Positions 31,837-41,946 of a stretch of DNA of 64,000 nucleotides are shown here, piece after piece; positions within the stretch are counted from its first letter, which is position 1; each line of letters starts with the position of its first letter. The stretch is from the NCBI GenBank assembly GCA_945878065.1, contig CAMDXA010000010.1:1-64000 (forward strand), read 5' to 3'. Origin of the DNA: Bordetella parapertussis (GTDB lineage Bacteria > Pseudomonadota > Gammaproteobacteria > Burkholderiales > Burkholderiaceae_C). Under the pieces are notes generated by a model. The model was not told the origin of the DNA and ran no database searches. It saw only the letters and a program-made list of their open reading frames with translations. A program made the position numbers and the translations under genes.

Positions 31837-33414
31837 GTGAGCTTGTTCAAGTCTGCCTCTACCGTTTCTTTGTTGACCTTGGTGTCGCGCATCACCGGGT
31901 TTGCCCGTGAGACTTTGATTGCCGTGTTGTTTGGGGCCAGCGCCTTGACCGATGCTTTCAATGTGGCGTTTCGCATCCCCAATTTATTTCGCCGCCTGTT
32001 CGCGGAAGGTGCGTTCAGTCAGGCATTTGTTCCCGTGCTGGCTGCCACCCGGGCCGAAAAGGGCGATGAAGCCACCCGATTGTTGGTAGACCAGGTGGCT
32101 ACCTTGCTGGCTTGGGCGGTACTGTTGACAAGCATATTGGGCGTTCTGGCAGCACCCGGTTTGGTCTGGTTGATGGCCAGCGGCTTGCGCCAAACCCCTC
32201 AGGGTTTGCAAACCGCGGTCAATTTGACGGGGATCATGTTTCCCTATATTGCCTTCATGTCGATGGTGGCTTTGTCGGCAGGTGTGCTCAACACTTGGAG
32301 GCGCTTTGCCGTGCCTGCGGCCACGCCGGTGGTGCTCAATGTCTGCATGATTGCCAGCGCTTGGCTGGGCGCGCCGTGGTTGGCCAGTCGCGGCATTGAG
32401 CCGATTTACAGCTTGGCGATCGGGGTCATGCTCGGTGGCGTGCTGCAACTGGCGATACAAATTCCTGCCTTGCGCCAATTGGGCTTGTTGCCGCATATCA
32501 GCGTGTCGCCCACAAAAATTCGCGATGCTTTGCAAGATGCCGGAACCCGCAAGATGTTGGCCATGATGGGACCGGCGCTGTTGGGCGTGGGTGTGGCGCA
32601 GTTGTCCTTGGTGATCAATACCCAAATTGCTTCGCACCTGACCCCGGGCAGTGTCAGTTGGATCAGTTACGCCGACCGGTTGATGGAGTTCCCCATTGCG
32701 CTGCTGGGCGTGGCCTTGGGTGTGGTGTTGATGCCGCAATTGGCAGCGGCCAAGGCGGCCAGTGACAGTCAGCGCTACAGCGCCATGCTGGACTGGGGCT
32801 TGCGCCTGGTGTGGGTGCTGGCCTTGCCGTGCGGCGTCGCTTTGTTGGTGTTTGCCGGGCCATTGGTGTCTGTGCTTTACCACTACGGTGCATTTACCGC
32901 GCATGATGTGCAGCAAACCAGCTTGGCCCTGACCGGCTATGGCGTGGGTTTGCTGGGACTGGTCGCTATCAAGGTACTGGCCCCAGGTTTTTATGCCAAC
33001 CAAGACACCCGCACCCCGGTACGCATCGCGGTCATGGTGCTGGTGTTCACGCAGGTGATGAACCTGCTGTTGGTGCCTTATTTCGCCCATGCTGCCCTGA
33101 CTTTATCCATCGCTTTGGGCGCCTTGGTCAATGCCCTGAGTCTGCTGATCGGCTTGCGCCGACAAGGCCAATACCAACCTTTACCGGGTTGGGGCCGTTT
33201 GCTGTTGCAGGTTTTGTTAGCTACTGGGGTGCTGGGAGCCGGTTTGTATGGGCTGGCCCAGCATGTGGACTGGGTGGGTATGCGTTCAGAACCGTGGCAG
33301 CGCATCGGTCTCATGGCGCTGGTGTTGGCAGGATCGTTTGTGGTGTATTTCACTACGCTTAGGGTTATTGGGGTGGATCTACGTGCACTTTTACGCCGCT
33401 CGGGGCATGATTGA
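31837..33414 (+). CDS. murJ: Lipid II flippase MurJ
   Basis: A 525-residue polytopic protein (about 14 TM helices) of the MOP superfamily that flips lipid II across the inner membrane for peptidoglycan synthesis. The N-terminus [40 protein letters not shown] and [14 protein letters not shown] are family hallmarks with the essential Arg residues. GTG at 31837 gives the conserved MurJ start; in-frame codons upstream (ATG 31762) would add an unconserved 25 residues overlapping the rpsT promoter region. The SirB1-type gene follows 3 bp downstream. Confidence 0.95.
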   Translation: MSLFKSASTVSLLTLVSRITGFARETLIAVLFGASALTDAFNVAFRIPNLFRRLFAEGAFSQAFVPVLAATRAEKGDEATRLLVDQVATLLAWAVLLTSILGVLAAPGLVWLMASGLRQTPQGLQTAVNLTGIMFPYIAFMSMVALSAGVLNTWRRFAVPAATPVVLNVCMIASAWLGAPWLASRGIEPIYSLAIGVMLGGVLQLAIQIPALRQLGLLPHISVSPTKIRDALQDAGTRKMLAMMGPALLGVGVAQLSLVINTQIASHLTPGSVSWISYADRLMEFPIALLGVALGVVLMPQLAAAKAASDSQRYSAMLDWGLRLVWVLALPCGVALLVFAGPLVSVLYHYGAFTAHDVQQTSLALTGYGVGLLGLVAIKVLAPGFYANQDTRTPVRIAVMVLVFTQVMNLLLVPYFAHAALTLSIALGALVNALSLLIGLRRQGQYQPLPGWGRLLLQVLLATGVLGAGLYGLAQHVDWVGMRSEPWQRIGLMALVLAGSFVVYFTTLRVIGVDLRALLRRSGHD

Positions 33415-33417
33415 GCC

Positions 33418-34131
33418 ATGGACTACAAGTTGCAACTCCCTTCGGCATTGGATTACTTCACCACGCTGGTGCAAAGCGATGATGAATTTCCTTTGATGGA
33501 AACCGCGGTCAGCATTGCCCAAGACGAATTCCCCAAAATGGACATACAGCAAGTGCTGGACGAGGTGGACGTGCTGTCTGCCAAACTCAAGCGTCGCCTC
33601 TTACCACAGGCTGATGTGCTGGACAAATTACGGGAACTCAACCGGTTTTTTTATGAAGACATGCGCTTTGCTGGCAATGTCAACCATTACGACGATCCGC
33701 ACAACAGCTTTTTAAATGTGGTCCTGAGCAAGCGCCAGGGCATCCCCATCAGCCTCGCGGTGCTGTGGCTAGAGTTGGGACAAAGCCTGGGACTCAAGGT
33801 CAATGGTGTGAGTTTCCCTGGCCATTTTTTGGTCAAACTCGATTTAAGTTTTCCGCAAGAGGGCCATGTGGTGATTGACCCATTCACCGGGGAGTCGCTC
33901 AGCCGCGAGGACTTGGCCGAACGCTTGATCCCTTGGTTGCCGGGCGCCAAGTTGGGCAAGCCCCAGGCTATTTCCGACGAGGCACTGGCATTTCATTTGC
34001 AACCCGCTGAACCGCGCCAAATCATTGCGCGCATGTTGCGCAATTTGCACGAGATTTACCGCCGCCAAGACGATCAAGAGCGCTTGGCCAAAGTCCGCGC
34101 CAGGTTGGCGGTGTTGTTGCCCGAAGATTAA
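33418..34131 (+). CDS. SirB1 family protein (transglutaminase-like fold)
   Basis: A 237-residue cytoplasmic protein of the SirB1/YchA family: an N-terminal DUF-like part, then a transglutaminase-like core with [20 protein letters not shown] and [20 protein letters not shown], and [11 protein letters not shown] near the middle, followed by a TPR-like C-terminal helix pair. The biochemical function of the family is not settled. It is tightly linked to murJ (3-bp gap) and its stop overlaps the convergent purM stop by 4 bp. Confidence 0.9.
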   Translation: MDYKLQLPSALDYFTTLVQSDDEFPLMETAVSIAQDEFPKMDIQQVLDEVDVLSAKLKRRLLPQADVLDKLRELNRFFYEDMRFAGNVNHYDDPHNSFLNVVLSKRQGIPISLAVLWLELGQSLGLKVNGVSFPGHFLVKLDLSFPQEGHVVIDPFTGESLSREDLAERLIPWLPGAKLGKPQAISDEALAFHLQPAEPRQIIARMLRNLHEIYRRQDDQERLAKVRARLAVLLPED

Positions 34132-35156
34132 TTGATCACCACTGGCGCACCATCGCCCTTGTCGGCAATCACGCCGATGCGGAAAACCTGCTCTCCTAAA
34201 GCTGTCAGCGTTTGAGCGCACGAATCCGCATGCTCAGCAGCAATCACCACCACCATACCGATGCCATTGTTGAAGGTGCGGCACATTTCAGCGTCGTCAA
34301 TGCCTGCGGTTTGCTGCAACCAGGTAAACAATTCGGTGCGCGGCCAGCTGGCGCGTTGCAAGTGAGCAGCGCAATCTTTGGGCAGCACGCGTGGGATGTT
34401 TTCGGTCAAACCGCCGCCGGTGATGTGCGCCAGCGCTTTGATCGGGTGCGCTTTGAGCGCGGCCAGCACGGATTTCACATACAAACGCGTGGGTGCCATC
34501 AGCGCATGTTTGAACACTTGGCCGTCTAGAGTCGCGGGCAAGCTGGCTACCGCGCGATCAATGCATTTGCGCACCAAACTGAATCCGTTGGAATGCACGC
34601 CGCTGGATGAAAGGCCCAGCACCATATCGCCAGGTTTCACGTCATTACCTGTCAGGATCAGCGACTTTTCCACCACGCCGACTGCAAAACCTGCCAAGTC
34701 GTATTCACCTGCCGGGTACATGCCCGGCATTTCGGCGGTTTCTCCGCCGATCAACGCGCAACCCGACAGCTCGCAGCCTTTGGCAATACCACCGACCACG
34801 GCCGCCGCCGTGTCCACGTCGAGTTTGCCGCACGCAAAATAGTCCAGAAAAAACAGTGGCTCTGCGCCTTGCACCAGCACATCATTGACGCTCATGGCCA
34901 CCAAATCGATGCCGACGGTGTCGTGCATGTTCCATTCAAACGCCAGTTTCAGCTTGGTGCCGACCCCGTCGGTGCCGCTGACCAGCACCGGTTCTTTGTA
35001 GTTTTTCGGCACCTCAAACAGCGCGCCAAAGCCGCCAATACCCGCCAACACACCGTCACGCATGGTCTTTTTGGCCAAAGGTTTGATGCGTTCAACCAAG
35101 GCGTCGCCAGCATCAATATCAACGCCGGCGTCTTTGTAGGAAAGTGGTGTGTTCAT
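34128..35156 (-). CDS. purM: Phosphoribosylformylglycinamidine cyclo-ligase
   Basis: A 342-residue AIR synthetase, step five of de novo purine synthesis. [16 protein letters not shown] is the conserved start, [15 protein letters not shown] the ATP/Mg loop, [13 protein letters not shown] and [16 protein letters not shown] the substrate loops, and [16 protein letters not shown] the C-terminal core. ATG at 35154-35156 is the family start. It is divergent from the perM-like gene over 79 bp and convergent with the SirB1 gene, overlapping by 4 bp. Confidence 0.96.
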   Translation of the reverse strand: MNTPLSYKDAGVDIDAGDALVERIKPLAKKTMRDGVLAGIGGFGALFEVPKNYKEPVLVSGTDGVGTKLKLAFEWNMHDTVGIDLVAMSVNDVLVQGAEPLFFLDYFACGKLDVDTAAAVVGGIAKGCELSGCALIGGETAEMPGMYPAGEYDLAGFAVGVVEKSLILTGNDVKPGDMVLGLSSSGVHSNGFSLVRKCIDRAVASLPATLDGQVFKHALMAPTRLYVKSVLAALKAHPIKALAHITGGGLTENIPRVLPKDCAAHLQRASWPRTELFTWLQQTAGIDDAEMCRTFNNGIGMVVVIAAEHADSCAQTLTALGEQVFRIGVIADKGDGAPVVIN

Positions 35157-35235
35157 AAGTGGCGGGCGCTGCAAATAGGCCTTGAAGGCGGGTCGATAGA
35201 ATCAGGACATTCTAAATCCGGGTACTTTTCGCCTG

Positions 35236-36306
35236 ATGTCCTCTTCTCCTGACTACCGTTTTTACGCCGCATGGTTGCTGATCGGCAGTTTGTTGTCTGC
35301 ATTGCTGTGGTGGTTGGCACCGGTACTCACGCCTTTTTTGATTGCAGCAGTCATTGCCTACGTGCTGTCACCCTTGTTGCGCCGTTTGGAAAATTTATGC
35401 GGACCAACGGTACCGCGCTTTTTGCTGGTGTTGTTGTGTGAGACCGTTTTTCTGCTGTTGCTGGTGGCATTCGTCGGTCTGATCGTGCCGGTGTTGTTCA
35501 AAGAGGCGGCGCGTTTACAAACCCAGTTGCCTGTCTTGCTGGGGCAGTTACAAGCCACGCTCGCGCCACTGCTGCATAACCTGGGCGTCGATATTCAACT
35601 CGACCCGCAGGGCATCAAAGATGTTGTGGCGGTCCAAACACAAGCCCTGTGGCACAACGGCATGGACTCGGTGCTGGCCTCATTGCGCATTGGCGGCAGT
35701 GTGGCGCTGGCGCTTGTAGGTAACTTGGTATTGATACCGGTGGCTTTGTTTTATTTGCTGAAGGACGGGCACCATTTGCTGGGACATATGCGTGAATGGT
35801 TGCCGCGCAAGGCAGAGCCTTTCGTGACTGACTTTGTCAAAGAAGCCGATGCTGTGTTGGGTCAATATGTGCGTGGGCAGTTGTTGGTCATGCTGTGCTT
35901 GTCGGTCTATTACGTGGTGGGCTTGTCATTGTTTGGCTTGTCAGTGGCGTGGCCGATTGGCATATTGACAGGCTTGGCAGTGTTTGTGCCGTATGTGGGG
36001 TTTGGCGTGGGCTTGTTGTTGGCCGCGCTTTCGGGTTTTTTGGAAATGGCGCCTATGCAAGCTGGGCTGATGTTGCTGGTCGTGTTCGGCATTGGGCAGT
36101 TGCTCGAAAGTTTTGTGTTGACCCCGCGCTTGATCGGCGAGCGCATCGGTTTGCATCCGTTGGTGGTGATTTTTGCGTTGCTGGCATTTGGCCAGTTGCT
36201 CGGCTTTGTCGGCGTGTTGATAGCCTTGCCTGCCAGTGCAGTGTTGCTGGTGGCATTGCGTCGCTTGCGTGAGCGCTATTTCGCCAGCCGTTTGTATGCG
36301 GGCTAG
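35236..36306 (+). CDS. AI-2E family transporter (PerM-like)
   Basis: A 356-residue inner-membrane protein with about eight TM helices, of the AI-2E/PerM/YdiK family. Typical segments: APVLTPFLIAAVIAYVLSPL, a cytoplasmic/periplasmic coil after TM3 (KEAARLQTQLPVLLGQL), ALFYLLKDGHHL, GQYVRGQLL, VPYVGFGVG and LTPRLIGERIGLHPLVVIFA. Some members export small molecules or act as Na+/H+ antiporters; the substrate here is unknown. It lies 6 bp before hda, the order purM/perM-hda being usual in Burkholderiales. Confidence 0.9.
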   Translation: MSSSPDYRFYAAWLLIGSLLSALLWWLAPVLTPFLIAAVIAYVLSPLLRRLENLCGPTVPRFLLVLLCETVFLLLLVAFVGLIVPVLFKEAARLQTQLPVLLGQLQATLAPLLHNLGVDIQLDPQGIKDVVAVQTQALWHNGMDSVLASLRIGGSVALALVGNLVLIPVALFYLLKDGHHLLGHMREWLPRKAEPFVTDFVKEADAVLGQYVRGQLLVMLCLSVYYVVGLSLFGLSVAWPIGILTGLAVFVPYVGFGVGLLLAALSGFLEMAPMQAGLMLLVVFGIGQLLESFVLTPRLIGERIGLHPLVVIFALLAFGQLLGFVGVLIALPASAVLLVALRRLRERYFASRLYAG

Positions 36307-36312
36307 CCACGC

Positions 36313-36999
36313 ATGAAGCAAATCGCTTTGGACATTGGGGTGATGGTCGGACCCAGCTTGACCAATTTCCACCCCGGACACAACGCTGCGGCGTTGTCGC
36401 ACTTGGAGTTGTGGATGGCTGGGCGCACCCGGTCCCCCGTGCCCACCTATTTGTGGGGCGACCAAGGCAGCGGTAAAACGCATTTGCTCAAAGCGGTGGC
36501 TCACCATATTGAGCAACAAGGTGCGTTTGTTGGTTGGATGGACAAGACCACCACCCAACCGGATGCGTTCAACCCGAATTGGGAGGTGCTGCTGCTGGAT
36601 GATGTGCAACAGTTTTCTGCCATTCAACAACACATGGCGTTCAATTGGTTTGTCAATGCAGCCACCCCGGGTGCCGCACGTCAACCGTGGGTGCTTGCCG
36701 CAGGCAGTGTGCCGCCGCAGGATTTACCGTTGCGCGAGGATTTGCGCACGCGTCTTGGTTGGGGCCATGTGTTTCATTTGCAATTGCTGGACGATGTCCA
36801 GCGCAAAGAAGTGTTGCTCACGCATGCCCAAGCTTTGGGTTTGCAACTCGGCGCCGATTTGCTGGACTATTTGCTCCATCGCTTCAGCCGTGATTTGGGC
36901 CATTTGATCAGCCTGCTGGAACAACTTGACCATTACGCGCTGCAAACCCAGCGTCCTTTGACCATTCCCTTGCTAAGAGCCATGCTGGATGAAACCTGA
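36313..36999 (+). CDS. hda: DnaA regulatory inactivator Hda
   Basis: A 228-residue AAA+ protein related to DnaA domain III. The N-terminal MKQIALDIG is a beta-clamp binding motif, LWGDQGSGKTHLLKAV is Walker A, VLLLDDVQQF Walker B, and RTRLGWG supplies the arginine finger segment. With the clamp it stimulates ATP hydrolysis by DnaA after initiation (RIDA). The sensor-2 region (RFSRDLGHLISLLEQLD) is present. Length equals the family norm. It is followed immediately by the HAD phosphatase gene. Confidence 0.93.
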   Translation: MKQIALDIGVMVGPSLTNFHPGHNAAALSHLELWMAGRTRSPVPTYLWGDQGSGKTHLLKAVAHHIEQQGAFVGWMDKTTTQPDAFNPNWEVLLLDDVQQFSAIQQHMAFNWFVNAATPGAARQPWVLAAGSVPPQDLPLREDLRTRLGWGHVFHLQLLDDVQRKEVLLTHAQALGLQLGADLLDYLLHRFSRDLGHLISLLEQLDHYALQTQRPLTIPLLRAMLDET

Positions 37000-37006
37000 A
37001 CCGCCG

Positions 37007-37678
37007 ATGAAGCTTGCCCTGTTTGACTTGGACCAAACCTTGCTCCCTTTGGACTCTGACCAGTCATGGGGAGAATTCACATTGCAGCTGGGCTGGGTAG
37101 ATGAAGCCAGCTTTCGCCAAAGAAACAATGCTTTTTATGCCGACTACAACGCCGGTTGCTTAGACATTCACGAGTATGTGCGGTTCGCCACGCGCAGCAT
37201 GCGCGAGCGCGGCATGGAAGAAGCGCAGGCAGCGCATCAATTGTTCATGCAAAAAGTGATTCAACCCGCCATCAAGCCCGTTGCGCTGGAACTGGTGGCG
37301 CAGCACCGTGCCAAGGGTGAAACTTTGGTCATGGTGACTGCCACCAATGAATTTGTCACAGGTCCGATTGCCAAGGCGTTCGGCATGGATGTGTTGCTCG
37401 CGGTGGAGCTCGAGCGCGACGCCAACGGCCATTTCACCGGCGAGATTGCGGGCGTGCCCAGTTTGCGCGAAGGCAAAGTGACACGCGTGAGCGAATGGTT
37501 AACCAAGCAGGGCTTGGACTGGCCGCAAGTGCAAGCCACGTTTTACAGCGACTCAACCAACGATTTACCTCTGTTGGAAAAGGTGCAGGTACCGGTGGTC
37601 ACCAACCCCAGTCCGGCATTGCGACAAATCGCCCAACAGCGGTCATGGCGTATCCTCGACCTTTTCGGGCACCCATGA
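37007..37678 (+). CDS. HAD-IB family phosphatase (SerB-like)
   Basis: A 223-residue HAD hydrolase. Motif I is LALFDLDQTLLP at the start, motif II is VMVTATNEFV, motif III includes LREGKVTRVSEWL, and motif IV is FYSDSTNDLPLLE. This layout is that of HAD-IB phosphatases (SerB, CicA, PAP-like); the substrate is commonly given as phosphoserine but is not established for this group. ATG 37007 fits the family; ATG 36989 would overlap hda by 11 bp. The stop overlaps the pcnB start in ATGA. Confidence 0.9.
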   Translation: MKLALFDLDQTLLPLDSDQSWGEFTLQLGWVDEASFRQRNNAFYADYNAGCLDIHEYVRFATRSMRERGMEEAQAAHQLFMQKVIQPAIKPVALELVAQHRAKGETLVMVTATNEFVTGPIAKAFGMDVLLAVELERDANGHFTGEIAGVPSLREGKVTRVSEWLTKQGLDWPQVQATFYSDSTNDLPLLEKVQVPVVTNPSPALRQIAQQRSWRILDLFGHP

Positions 37679-39132
37679 TCAAAAAAATCATTCAAAACCT
37701 GTTTGGCAAATCCGGCGCCAGCAGCAAGGCAAGGTTCGGCAAACGCAGGGTCATTGCCGCCAGCACCCACGGCATCGATCCCGATTTGGTGGACGAACGC
37801 GCTTGGAACGTGGTGCGCACTTTGCAGGAGCGAGGTTTTGAGGCTTACATCGTCGGCGGTGCAGTGCGCGATTTATTGGTTGGTTTAAAGCCCAAAGATT
37901 TTGATGTGGCTACGGACGCCACGCCCGAAGAAGTCAAAGCCTGTTTCAGGCGCGCTTTCATCATCGGCAGACGCTTTCGCATCGTGCATGTGGTGTATGG
38001 GCGAGGGCGCGACCATGAGGTGATTGAAGTCTCTACGTTCCGTGCGCACTTGGACAGCAACGATGCCGAGCAGGTCAGCGGCAACGAGCGCACCAGCAAA
38101 AAAGCTTTGTCCAATATGACGCACGCGGTGGATGCCAGTGGTCGTGTGTTGCGCGACAACGTCTGGGGCCCGCAAGACGAAGATGCCACCCGACGCGATT
38201 TCACGGTCAACGCCATGTACTACGACCCGAGCGTGGGCGAAGTCATCGACTACCACCATGGTTTTGAAGATGCGGCCAAGCGCGTCATCCGCATGATTGG
38301 TGAGCCGGCAGCGCGTTACCGCGAAGACCCGGTGCGCATTATTCGTGCGGTGCGTTTTTCCGCCAAGCTGAACGCCTTGGGTTTCAAGCTAGAACCGCGC
38401 ACCGCCAAGCCATTGAAAGCCATGATGGAGCTGCTGGCCGATGTGCCGCAAAGCCGTTTGTTCGATGAAATGCTCAAGCTGCTGCAAACCGGTCACGCCA
38501 TTGCCAGCATCGCGCAACTGAAACAACTCGGGCTGGCGCGCGGTATTTACCCGCTGCTTGACGTGGTGGTTGAGCGGGCGGATACGCCATTTGTGCAAGT
38601 GGCTTTGCAAGACACCGACAGACGAGTGGGTGAGGGCAAACCAGTCGCCCCGAGTTTTTTATTGGCCTGTGTGTTGTGGGCCGATGTGCGCGAAGGCTGG
38701 CAAGCGCGTCTGGCTGACATGCCTGTGTTTCCCGCACTGCAAGAAGCGATGGAAGAAGTGTTCAATGCGCGTATTGGTGACGTTTCCGGGCGCGGCAAGT
38801 TAGCAGGCGATATGCGCGAGATTTGGAGCATGCAACCCAGATTCGAGAAGCGCAGCGGCAGTGCCCCTTTTGGCTTGGTCGAACAAGCGCGTTTTCGTGC
38901 CGGTTTCGATTTCATGTGTTTGCGCGCTGAGGTCGGCGAAGTAGACGTTGAACTCGCCGATTGGTGGGAAGACTTCAGCCTGGCGGATGATGAAAGTCGA
39001 GTCGCTTTGTTGCAAGCCGTCAAGCCAGCGCCGCGTGCAGTGCGTGGTGAAGGCGAAGCCAAGAAACGCCCGCGCCGCCGTCGCAAGCCTGCGGGCGCCA
39101 AGCCCGATGCTGGTGGTCACACAGACGCGTGA
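37675..39132 (+). CDS. pcnB: Poly(A) polymerase I
   Basis: A 485-residue class II nucleotidyltransferase that polyadenylates RNA 3' ends. VGGAVRDLLVGLKPKDFDVATDA contains the catalytic GG-RD and DxD, split here as VGGAVRDLLVG and KDFDVATDA; RRDFTVNAMYYDP and DPVRIIRAVRFSAKL are further family segments distinguishing it with the basic tail KKRPRRRRKP at the end. tRNA CCA-adding activity is an alternative for the superfamily, but the length and basic C-terminus favour PcnB. It overlaps the HAD gene by 4 bp and folK by 26 bp, in a tightly packed operon. Confidence 0.93.
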   Translation: MIKKIIQNLFGKSGASSKARFGKRRVIAASTHGIDPDLVDERAWNVVRTLQERGFEAYIVGGAVRDLLVGLKPKDFDVATDATPEEVKACFRRAFIIGRRFRIVHVVYGRGRDHEVIEVSTFRAHLDSNDAEQVSGNERTSKKALSNMTHAVDASGRVLRDNVWGPQDEDATRRDFTVNAMYYDPSVGEVIDYHHGFEDAAKRVIRMIGEPAARYREDPVRIIRAVRFSAKLNALGFKLEPRTAKPLKAMMELLADVPQSRLFDEMLKLLQTGHAIASIAQLKQLGLARGIYPLLDVVVERADTPFVQVALQDTDRRVGEGKPVAPSFLLACVLWADVREGWQARLADMPVFPALQEAMEEVFNARIGDVSGRGKLAGDMREIWSMQPRFEKRSGSAPFGLVEQARFRAGFDFMCLRAEVGEVDVELADWWEDFSLADDESRVALLQAVKPAPRAVRGEGEAKKRPRRRRKPAGAKPDAGGHTDA

Positions 39133-39592
39133 GCCGGTCAGCGCTTATGTCGCTGTCGGTGCCAATCTGGGCGATGCTGTGGCTTCGGTCAACAAGGCAT
39201 TACAAGACTTAGGGGGCTTGCCTCAAACAGAGGTGAAGGCTGCGTCCGGTTTGTACCGCAGCGCACCTTACCAAGCCGAAGGTCCTGCGTTCATCAATGC
39301 GGTAGCGCATATTCAAACGCGGATGACTGCGCCGGATTTATTGAAAGCATTGCAAGCCATAGAGCAAGAGGCCGGGCGTGTGCGTAGCCTTGTCAATGCA
39401 CCCAGAACGCTGGACCTTGATATTCTTTTTTATGGTGACGCCAAGATATATAGCAGCTGGTTAACAGTACCTCATCCGCGCTGGATGGAGCGGGCATTCG
39501 TGCTGTTGCCTTTGCAAGAACTGGCACCTCGCAAAGTCATCCCTGTGATGTTGCATGCAGTGGCTGAGCAAGCTATTGAAAAATTGCCCTGA
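39107..39592 (+). CDS. folK: HPPK, folate biosynthesis pyrophosphokinase
   Basis: A 161-residue 6-hydroxymethyl-7,8-dihydropterin pyrophosphokinase. AYVAVGANLGDAVASVNKAL, SGLYRSAPYQAEGPAFINAV, RTLDLDILFYGD (metal-binding DLD) and VPHPRWMERAFVLLPL are the full set of family motifs. The ATG lies inside the end of pcnB, a 26-bp overlap, implying translational coupling as is common for pcnB-folK. The 3' end is 14 bp from the convergent small membrane protein gene. Confidence 0.95.
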   Translation: MLVVTQTREPVSAYVAVGANLGDAVASVNKALQDLGGLPQTEVKAASGLYRSAPYQAEGPAFINAVAHIQTRMTAPDLLKALQAIEQEAGRVRSLVNAPRTLDLDILFYGDAKIYSSWLTVPHPRWMERAFVLLPLQELAPRKVIPVMLHAVAEQAIEKLP

Positions 39593-39606
39593 TTGCACTC
39601 AAGCGG

Positions 39607-40053
39607 TTATTGGGAAATTTTTCGGGCCTCTTCGATTTGCGACTCGAAATAGCGTTGAAATCCGTAGGCCAGACTGGATATCAGAGCGGTGGCACCCATC
39701 ATCATCGACAAGACCAAAGCGCCGACCGTCAACCAATTGGTGCGTCCGCTGCTGGCTTCGGTGTCAGCGCCAGGGTTGTAGCGCTGGTTCCAATCTGTTT
39801 GGGACAGCAAACCCCAGTACAAGGTGTGAATGGCGCTGATGGCAATGGATATGCCCAGCAGCGGTGCCAACCACCAACTCAATGGATCGTCAAGCCCGAA
39901 GGACTGGGCCCGCTCAAAGCCATAAATGCCCAACACGCTGAGGAGCACCTGCGACCAGCCTACAGTGTCGCGCCAACCGAACATGTAAAAACGGGCCGCG
40001 CCCATGGGGCCTGCGATCACCCCTAACCAGCACACCAAGGTTTTATTTTTCAT
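39607..40053 (-). CDS. Hypothetical membrane protein with TM2-like repeat
   Basis: A 148-residue inner-membrane protein with about four hydrophobic helices. The first part (TLVCWLGVIAGPMGAARFYM followed by a GW turn) resembles the TM2 domain hairpin; the C-terminus is a charged helix. The start is set at ATG 40051-40053. Function unknown. It is convergent with folK and divergent from rpsP, with about 275 bp of upstream DNA that includes the rpsP promoter. Confidence 0.7.
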   Translation of the reverse strand: MKNKTLVCWLGVIAGPMGAARFYMFGWRDTVGWSQVLLSVLGIYGFERAQSFGLDDPLSWWLAPLLGISIAISAIHTLYWGLLSQTDWNQRYNPGADTEASSGRTNWLTVGALVLSMMMGATALISSLAYGFQRYFESQIEEARKISQ

Positions 40054-40240
40054 ACAAGGATTATCTGCCGATGCCGTCCGCCGCGGCATTTCGGTTGGCG
40101 ATAACCGTTAGGGCAGAGGGAAGAATTTAGCTGGGTGCCTTGGGCCCAAATGATGGGCGTAAATGGCGGCGACTGCAGGTAAATCTTCAGTCTGGCAGGC
40201 GCGAATCAAAGCTTGGAATAGGCCCATGTGGGCGGCAGTC

Positions 40241-40246
40241 TATAAT
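40241..40246 (+). promoter_or_regulatory. Candidate -10 box of the rpsP operon
   Basis: TATAAT at 40241-40246 lies 83 bp before rpsP, followed by GGCAGGCTTTTC. The same string with one change, TATAATGGAGGGCTTTTC, lies upstream of rplS, supporting both as real promoters. No good -35 box is seen, suggesting a regulated or extended promoter. Confidence 0.55.
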
Positions 40247-40329
40247 GGCAGGCTTTTCAGCGAGCGCTGGCCGGGTGGTCAAGTCGCGTGTCTCATCGCT
40301 GAATCAAAGACTGCACCCAAGGATAAACC

Positions 40330-40581
40330 ATGGTCGTCATCCGACTCTCCCGCGGCGGCGCAAAAGCCCGTCCATTTTTCAACATCGTTGTCGCCGACAA
40401 ACGTGTTCGCCGTGATGGCCGCTTCATCGAGCGCATCGGCTTTTACAACCCCATCGCTGCAGGTGGCGAAGAAGGCTTGCGTATTTCTCAAGACCGTCTG
40501 AGTTACTGGACCGGTGTGGGCGCACAAACATCGCCCACGGTTGATCGTCTGATCAAACAGGCCGGCAAAAAAGCCGCCTGA
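40330..40581 (+). CDS. rpsP: 30S ribosomal protein S16
   Basis: An 83-residue S16: [20 protein letters not shown] is the canonical start, followed by [14 protein letters not shown] and the C-terminal [10 protein letters not shown]. It is required for 30S assembly. First gene of rpsP-rimM-trmD-rplS, the conserved bacterial operon linking two ribosomal proteins with an assembly factor and a tRNA methylase. AAGGA lies just before the ATG. Confidence 0.97.
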   Translation: MVVIRLSRGGAKARPFFNIVVADKRVRRDGRFIERIGFYNPIAAGGEEGLRISQDRLSYWTGVGAQTSPTVDRLIKQAGKKAA

Positions 40582-40592
40582 TAACCTATCCC

Positions 40593-41165
40593 ATGCAGCC
40601 TGCCTGGGAGCCTGCTGAATTGCCAGCGGACGCTGTCGAGGTCGGACGCATTCTGGATGCTTGGGGCCTCAAAGGCTGGTTCAAGGTCTTGCCCCACAGC
40701 GCCTCACCGGAGGCGCTTTTTTCTTCCAAGCGTTGGTATCTGCAAGCCAATCAGCGCGGTCCTTCCCCTTTTAAGGGAACGGTAATGATGCGCATACGCG
40801 AGGCCAAGGAACATGCCGATTCCGTGGTCGCTTGTCCGCTTGAAGCGATTGACCGAGATACCGCTGAAAGCCTTAAGGGTGCGCGTATTTTTGTGCCGCG
40901 CTCTTCTTTTCCCTCCACCAAAGAAGACGAGTTTTACTGGGTCGATCTCATCGGTTTGAGTGTGCGCAACCGCGAAGGCCAGGATCTGGGAACGGTCAGT
41001 GAATTGATGTCCACCGGCCCGCAAACTGTGCTGGTACTGCACCAACCTAATCCCGATGACGCAAGCAAGCCGATAGAGCGCATGATCCCGTTTGTCAGCG
41101 CTTATGTGGACAAGGTGGATATGGCCGATCGACTGATTCTGGTCGATTGGCAGGCGGATTATTGA
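40593..41165 (+). CDS. rimM: Ribosome maturation factor RimM
   Basis: A 190-residue RimM with an N-terminal barrel (EVGRILDAWGLKGWFKVLPH) and a C-terminal PRC-barrel (DEFYWVDLIGLSVRNREGQD ... ERMIPFVSAYVDKVD). It assists maturation of the 30S head and binds S19. It follows rpsP after 11 bp and precedes trmD by 10 bp. Length and domain order are normal. Confidence 0.95.
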   Translation: MQPAWEPAELPADAVEVGRILDAWGLKGWFKVLPHSASPEALFSSKRWYLQANQRGPSPFKGTVMMRIREAKEHADSVVACPLEAIDRDTAESLKGARIFVPRSSFPSTKEDEFYWVDLIGLSVRNREGQDLGTVSELMSTGPQTVLVLHQPNPDDASKPIERMIPFVSAYVDKVDMADRLILVDWQADY

Positions 41166-41175
41166 AGTCGCCGAC

Positions 41176-41934
41176 ATGCGCATAGACGTCATCACGCTTT
41201 TCCCTGACCTGATCCAAACCTTCGCGGTGCAAGGGGTGATACGCCGTGCATTTGACAATGGCTGCATCGCCTTGAATTGCTGGAACCCGCGCGATTTTGC
41301 CGACGGACCAAACCGGCGGGTCGATGACAGGCCGTTTGGCGGCGGCCCTGGCATGGTCATGCTGGCCGAACCACTTACTGCTTGTTTGCAGGCGATCCGA
41401 CAAGCGCGTGAAGACGACCGGCAACGCGCCCCGCTTATTTACTTTTCTCCCGTTGGCTCGCAGCTTCAACAAGCCATGGTCCGTGGATTTGCCAGTTCGC
41501 CTGACGGCGCCGTGTTGTTGTGCGGTCGTTACGAAGGCGTTGACCAGCGGTTCATCGATACCCATGTGGACTTGCAAATCAGCTTGGGTGACTTTGTCAT
41601 GTCCGGCGGGGAAATAGCCGCCATGGCTTGGCTTGACGCAGTTGCCAGACTTCAAGCAGGTGTGCTGCACGACAGCGACAGCCATGCACAGGACAGTTTT
41701 TCACCTGACCTGAGCGGCTTGTTGGATTGCCCGCATTTCACCCGCCCGGAAGTCTGGCGTGAGCACAGTGCCCCGCCTGAGCTATTGTCAGGGCACCATG
41801 CCCATATTGCGCAGTGGCGACGCGCCAGCAGCCTGCGGTTGACGGCAGAAAACCGTCCCGACTTGATCGCCAAAGCCCGACAGGCTGGGCTACTTAGCGC
41901 CAAAGATGAGCAAATACTGGCTGACAAGAGCTGA
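41176..41934 (+). CDS. trmD: tRNA (guanine-N1)-methyltransferase
   Basis: A 252-residue SPOUT methylase forming m1G37 in tRNAs. RIDVITLFPD start, FGGGPGMVM, LLCGRYEGVDQRFID and the knot SLGDFVMSGGE contain the SAM-binding residues; CPHFTRPEVW carries the catalytic-site loop. It prevents +1 frameshifting. It sits between rimM and rplS in the standard order. An extra promoter with a leader hairpin lies between trmD and rplS. Confidence 0.96.
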   Translation: MRIDVITLFPDLIQTFAVQGVIRRAFDNGCIALNCWNPRDFADGPNRRVDDRPFGGGPGMVMLAEPLTACLQAIRQAREDDRQRAPLIYFSPVGSQLQQAMVRGFASSPDGAVLLCGRYEGVDQRFIDTHVDLQISLGDFVMSGGEIAAMAWLDAVARLQAGVLHDSDSHAQDSFSPDLSGLLDCPHFTRPEVWREHSAPPELLSGHHAHIAQWRRASSLRLTAENRPDLIAKARQAGLLSAKDEQILADKS

Positions 41935-41946
41935 TAGCCAGTTGGT

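Noticed and set aside
31984-33090. 368-codon minus-strand ORF opposite murJ
   Set aside because: Low-complexity His/Gln-rich translation antisense to a clear MurJ.
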